Shown here: in pieces, positions 25,716-28,105 of the stretch | Layout of the letters: every line of letters starts with the position of its first letter | Numbering within the stretch: position 1 is the stretch's first letter | Source of the DNA: an uncultured bacterium | GTDB lineage: Bacteria; Actinomycetota; Coriobacteriia; Coriobacteriales; Coriobacteriaceae | Assembly: GCA_905214905.1 (NCBI GenBank) | Contig: CAJMNK010000022.1 | Span: 1 to 28,105, forward strand | DNA length: 28,105 bases | Direction: 5' to 3' | The notes under the pieces: model-generated | Databases searched by the model: none | The model's input: only the letters and a program-made list of their open reading frames with translations | Told to the model about the DNA's origin: nothing | Position numbers and translations under genes: made by a program

Positions 25716-25783
25716 CAAATATGTGCGTACTCGTATTTGCATGCGCTTTCGCGTTGAATATATCTCACGCAGGAGATGCCTGC
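25716..25783 (+). promoter_or_regulatory. Cupin promoter with candidate HxlR operator
   Basis: TTGCAT (25737-25742) and TATATC/ATATCT about 16-17 bp later can serve as -35 and -10 for the cupin gene. An inverted repeat CAAATA-N12-TATTTG (25716-25739) overlaps the -35. A second one, GCAGG-N5-CCTGC (25769-25783), lies just after the -10. Divergent spacing from HxlR makes them candidate operators. Confidence 0.45.
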
Positions 25784-25814
25784 AAGGTAAATCAACCCCA
25801 AGAGAGGAACGATT

Positions 25815-26168
25815 ATGGCTAATTATGCAAAGACCCACATCGGCAATGAGAGCCGCGTTGAGCTGCACGAGGTGCTCGGGCTTACCGGGGCAGAGGTGAG
25901 TATCAACAGTCTTCCCGCCGGCGCTGGCGTTCCGTTCGTCCATGCACACAAGGAAAACGAGGAGATCTATGGCGTGCTCGAGGGCGCAGGCTTGGTCACG
26001 ATCGACGATGAGGATATCGAGCTTGCGGCCGGCGACTGGCTGCGCATTTCCCCCGCTGCGCATCGTCAGTTCCGCGCCGCGTCCGACTCGGGGATCACAT
26101 ACGTCTGCATTCAGGTCAAGCAGGGATCCCTCGATGCCTTCACGGCCGACGACGCCATCATGTTCTAA
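25815..26168 (+). CDS. Small cupin-domain protein
   Basis: A 117-residue single-domain cupin. Motif 1 reads HAHKENEEIYGVLEGAG with likely metal ligands His43, His45 and Glu49/50; motif 2 has AGDWLRISPAAHRQF with His83. All four ligand positions are present, so metal binding is probable. ATG has GAGAGGA 6 nt upstream. It is divergent from HxlR and ends tail to tail with the TetR gene, overlapping it by 4 bp. Small cupins next to HxlR and flavin reductase genes are often stress or aldehyde/quinone related. The reaction is unknown. Confidence 0.88.
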   Translation: MANYAKTHIGNESRVELHEVLGLTGAEVSINSLPAGAGVPFVHAHKENEEIYGVLEGAGLVTIDDEDIELAAGDWLRISPAAHRQFRAASDSGITYVCIQVKQGSLDAFTADDAIMF

Positions 26169-26722
26169 TTCGCGCTTAATCTGCAAGGGGCCGATATCGC
26201 CCGCAGACCCCCTTCGGAATAGGCGCTGAGCAGCTCCTGGGCGTGGGCGAACTCGGGTCCCCGCCTCCAACCGAGCAGGCGGTTGACCGCGAGATTTCCC
26301 TGGACGTTGTGGACGAAGAGCAGGAAGGCGTCTTCGCGTGAAAGCCCTGTTTTCTCCATGACCCAGGGAACCATCTGCTCCGCTCCGCGTTCTATGACGC
26401 GCTGGGCTACGCGAGCGTATGCGTCGCTGTCCGAATAAAGCAGGCGATAATCGTCGTCTGCCGGCGGACACTGGCAAAGCGTTGCCGATTCAACCCCCTC
26501 AAGCGGGGGAGCCGCTGCCAATGCCTCGTCGATAAGCGCATCGAGCAGCGCGTACTTATCCTCGTAATGCAGATAGAACGTTCCCCGGTTGATCTCGGCG
26601 CGGCGGCAGATGTCCGCCACCGTCATCTTCGCGAAGCCGACCTCGGCCAGCAGCGAAAAGAACGCCTCCCGTATGACCGAGAGCGTATAGCGTCGGCGAC
26701 GATCGATCTTCCCCGATTCCAT
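26165..26722 (-). CDS. TetR-family transcriptional regulator
   Basis: A 185-residue repressor-type protein. The N-terminal helix-turn-helix is clear: IREAFFSLLAEVGFAKMTVADICRRAEINRGTFYLHYEDK (about residues 16-58). The C-terminal ligand domain is helical, with FLLFVHNVQGNLAVNRLLGW near residue 150. ATG 26722 is used because GGAGG lies 4 nt upstream; the frame is open for nine more codons. It faces the small ORF and radical-SAM genes across 142 bp that contain an operator-like palindrome, and it probably controls them and itself. Ligand unknown. Confidence 0.9.
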   Translation of the reverse strand: MESGKIDRRRRYTLSVIREAFFSLLAEVGFAKMTVADICRRAEINRGTFYLHYEDKYALLDALIDEALAAAPPLEGVESATLCQCPPADDDYRLLYSDSDAYARVAQRVIERGAEQMVPWVMEKTGLSREDAFLLFVHNVQGNLAVNRLLGWRRGPEFAHAQELLSAYSEGGLRAISAPCRLSAN

Positions 26723-26826
26723 GGCCCCTCCAATTGCAGCGCTCAACAATATCCAGCAGCCGCTCGTTTATCAACAGCAGCTTGAAGCCGTTCATTGCTC
26801 TTTAGCAAATCGACATGGATACTTTT

Positions 26827-26846
26827 TATAGACACCTGTTTATAAT
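26827..26846 (+). promoter_or_regulatory. -10 box overlapped by TetR-operator-like palindrome
   Basis: TATAGACA-CC-TGTTTATA (26827-26844) is an 18-bp dyad with one mismatch. The last arm contains TATAAT at 26841-26846, a consensus -10 box for the downstream plus-strand ORF. A bound dimer would block it. The -35 region is not clear. Confidence 0.6.
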
Positions 26847-26864
26847 AGCTGAAAGGGAGCACGG

Positions 26865-27065
26865 ATGACCCTGTACGAGAAGCTCGGCATCGGGCTTGTC
26901 AGCCGATCGTTTTCCCATCGGGCCGTCTATCGAAACGGCGGCACGTCATACGATTTGAGCGATTGCGAGCCTGCTGCTTGCAAGCAAGATATCGAGGCTT
27001 TTGCCCGCAAGGTGGGGGAGGCTGATTGCGTGTTTACGGGAGAGGCAGGTAGGCAGGCGTTATGA
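26865..27065 (+). CDS. 66-residue ORF of unknown function ahead of the radical-SAM pair
   Basis: Starts with ATG after AGGGAG at 5-6 nt, downstream of a good -10 box, so it is very likely translated. The sequence (MTLYEKLGIGLVSRSFSHR ... ADCVFTGEAGRQAL) matches nothing I recognise; it has three cysteines and no membrane helix. Its stop overlaps the next ATG (ATGA, 27062-27065). It may be a genuine small leader protein or the N-terminal remnant of a gene interrupted where the radical-SAM genes joined. It is not the MarR-type regulator usually found with that pair. Confidence 0.6.
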   Translation: MTLYEKLGIGLVSRSFSHRAVYRNGGTSYDLSDCEPAACKQDIEAFARKVGEADCVFTGEAGRQAL

Positions 27066-27751
27066 GCATCTGCATCAAAAATCAGATTCAGAATATGAAT
27101 ATCGTCATCGGCTGCACGGTGGGGTGTCCATATTGCTATGCCCGTAACAATGTGAAACGTTGGCATATGATTGACGACTTCGCTGATCCTGCGTTCTTCC
27201 CGAGCAAGCTCAAGATGATGGAAAAGAAACGCCCGCAGAACTTTCTCCTTACCGGCATGAGCGATCTCTCCGGGTGGAAGCTGGAATGGCGAGACGAGGT
27301 ATTTGCAAAGATCCATGAGAATCCACAGCATCAGTTCCTGTTCCTGACCAAGAGACCCGATTTGCTGGATTTAGATACCGACCTGGAAAACGCATGGTTC
27401 GGCGTTACGGTGACGAGGAAAGCGGAGCTGTGGCGTATCGACGCCCTTCGGAAAAACGTCAAAGCAAATCACTTCTTCGTTACTTTTGAGCCGCTATTCG
27501 ACGATCCCGGTACGGTCGACCTTTCCGGAATCAACTGGATCGTCGTCGGTACCATGACCGGGGCGCAGAGCAGGAAGGTTCATACGGAGCCGGAGTGGGC
27601 ATGGTCTTTGACGGACCAGGCGCACGCGCTTGGCATTCCAATGTTTATGAAGGAAGACCTCGTCTCTGTCATAGGGGACGAAAACATGATTCAGGAATTG
27701 CCGGAAGAATTCGAAAGAGTGCTGGAGGTGCAGAGAACATGGCAGAAGTGA
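27062..27751 (+). CDS. Radical SAM mobile pair protein A
   Basis: A 229-residue radical S-adenosylmethionine enzyme. The iron-sulfur site CTVGCPYC (Cys18, Cys22, Cys25, CX3CX2C) lies near the N-terminus, followed by FLLTGMSDLSGW, FLFLTKRPDLLD and VTFEPLFDDPGTVD. These features match, from memory, the A protein of the two-gene 'radical SAM mobile pair' system, related to the DUF5131/Gp37-Gp68 group. It overlaps the 66-residue ORF by 4 bp and protein B by 13 bp. ATG at 27062 is used; a second in-frame ATG at residue 12 (MNIVIG) is possible. Base composition is less G/C-rich by eye than the rest of the window, consistent with transfer. The substrate of the pair is unknown. Confidence 0.85.
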   Translation: MSICIKNQIQNMNIVIGCTVGCPYCYARNNVKRWHMIDDFADPAFFPSKLKMMEKKRPQNFLLTGMSDLSGWKLEWRDEVFAKIHENPQHQFLFLTKRPDLLDLDTDLENAWFGVTVTRKAELWRIDALRKNVKANHFFVTFEPLFDDPGTVDLSGINWIVVGTMTGAQSRKVHTEPEWAWSLTDQAHALGIPMFMKEDLVSVIGDENMIQELPEEFERVLEVQRTWQK

Positions 27752-28105
27752 TCGATGGAATCCTCATCAATGAGGTGGAAGCAAAGAACATCATGACCAA
27801 GTCCAGCCTGCCGGTAGGCGGCTACTCGGTCAATCCCTATGTAGGCTGCACGCATGCCTGCAAGTATTGCTATGCCTCTTTTATGAAGCGCTTTACCGGA
27901 CACAAGGAGGAATGGGGCACCTTTCTTGATGTGAAGCATTGGCCGGAAATCAAGAATCCGAAGAAATACGCTGGACAGCGGGTGGTTATCGGTTCTGTGA
28001 CGGATGGCTACAATCCACAGGAGGAGCGATTCGGGAATACCAGGAAACTCCTGGAGCAGCTGATTGGCAGCGATGCAGATATTCTGATCTGCACAAAGTC
28101 CGATC
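27739..28105 (+). CDS. Radical SAM mobile pair protein B, 5' part
   Basis: Begins with ATG at 27739 inside the end of protein A, with GGAGG about 10 nt upstream, and runs off the window. The first 122 codons read through without a stop. The CX3CX2C cluster is CTHACKYC (Cys37, Cys41, Cys44), preceded by GGYSVNPYVG and followed by SFMKRFTGHKEEWGTFLDVK and RVVIGSVTDGYNPQEE. This matches the B protein of the radical SAM mobile pair, a relative of spore photoproduct lyase-like radical SAM proteins. The overlap implies one operon with protein A. Confidence 0.85.
   Translation, partial: MAEVIDGILINEVEAKNIMTKSSLPVGGYSVNPYVGCTHACKYCYASFMKRFTGHKEEWGTFLDVKHWPEIKNPKKYAGQRVVIGSVTDGYNPQEERFGNTRKLLEQLIGSDADILICTKSD

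Overview
The window looks like chromosomal DNA from a high-G+C, Gram-positive anaerobe of the Coriobacteriia, most likely Collinsella or a close relative. This is inferred from base composition, an LAxTG-type cell-wall anchor on a Tat-like exported protein, the style of the lipoproteins, and short palindromes dispersed between genes. No rRNA or tRNA gene and no CRISPR array was seen, so the genus is not proven.

Layout, left to right: (1) the 3' end of a sirtuin (Sir2) gene carrying a frameshift; (2) a tRNA-dihydrouridine synthase (-); (3) an unrecognised three-helix membrane protein (+) bracketed by two copies of one short palindrome; (4) a large fused ABC ATPase/permease (-); (5) a minus-strand redox operon of a 49-residue CXXC miniprotein (8485-8634), a NapH-like membrane ferredoxin and a TlpA-like thioredoxin lipoprotein, with a divergent response regulator and histidine kinase; (6) a GMP synthase that has only its ATP-pyrophosphatase half (-); (7) a LuxR-type regulator followed by a 1455-residue surface protein with a Tat-like signal and an LAGTG sorting signal; (8) a lipoprotein (-); (9) a two-gene operon for an atypical type IIA topoisomerase; (10) an AAA-type ATPase whose upstream region carries three tandem 19-bp repeats and whose 3' end is frameshifted; (11) a stress-type cluster of flavodoxin-like reductase, HxlR regulator, cupin and TetR regulator; (12) at the right edge, a 66-residue ORF overlapping two radical-SAM genes that match the 'radical SAM mobile pair' A and B proteins. 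Protein B runs off the window.

How the genes fit together: the redox operon and the divergent two-component system look like one unit that moves electrons across the membrane to a lipid-anchored thiol-disulfide protein and is controlled by an envelope signal. The LuxR gene and the surface protein are adjacent and co-oriented, suggesting regulator and target. HxlR sits between a flavin reductase and a divergent cupin, and TetR faces the small ORF and radical-SAM pair across a promoter with a TetR-operator-like palindrome.

The observations most worth following are the 19-bp repeat array at the ATPase gene, the CXXC miniprotein operon, the radical-SAM pair placed behind a TetR-type promoter, the 37-bp palindrome ahead of the topoisomerase operon, and the amidotransferase-less GMP synthase. 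Two genes (sirtuin, ATPase) each carry one indel; these may be real decay or sequencing/assembly errors.
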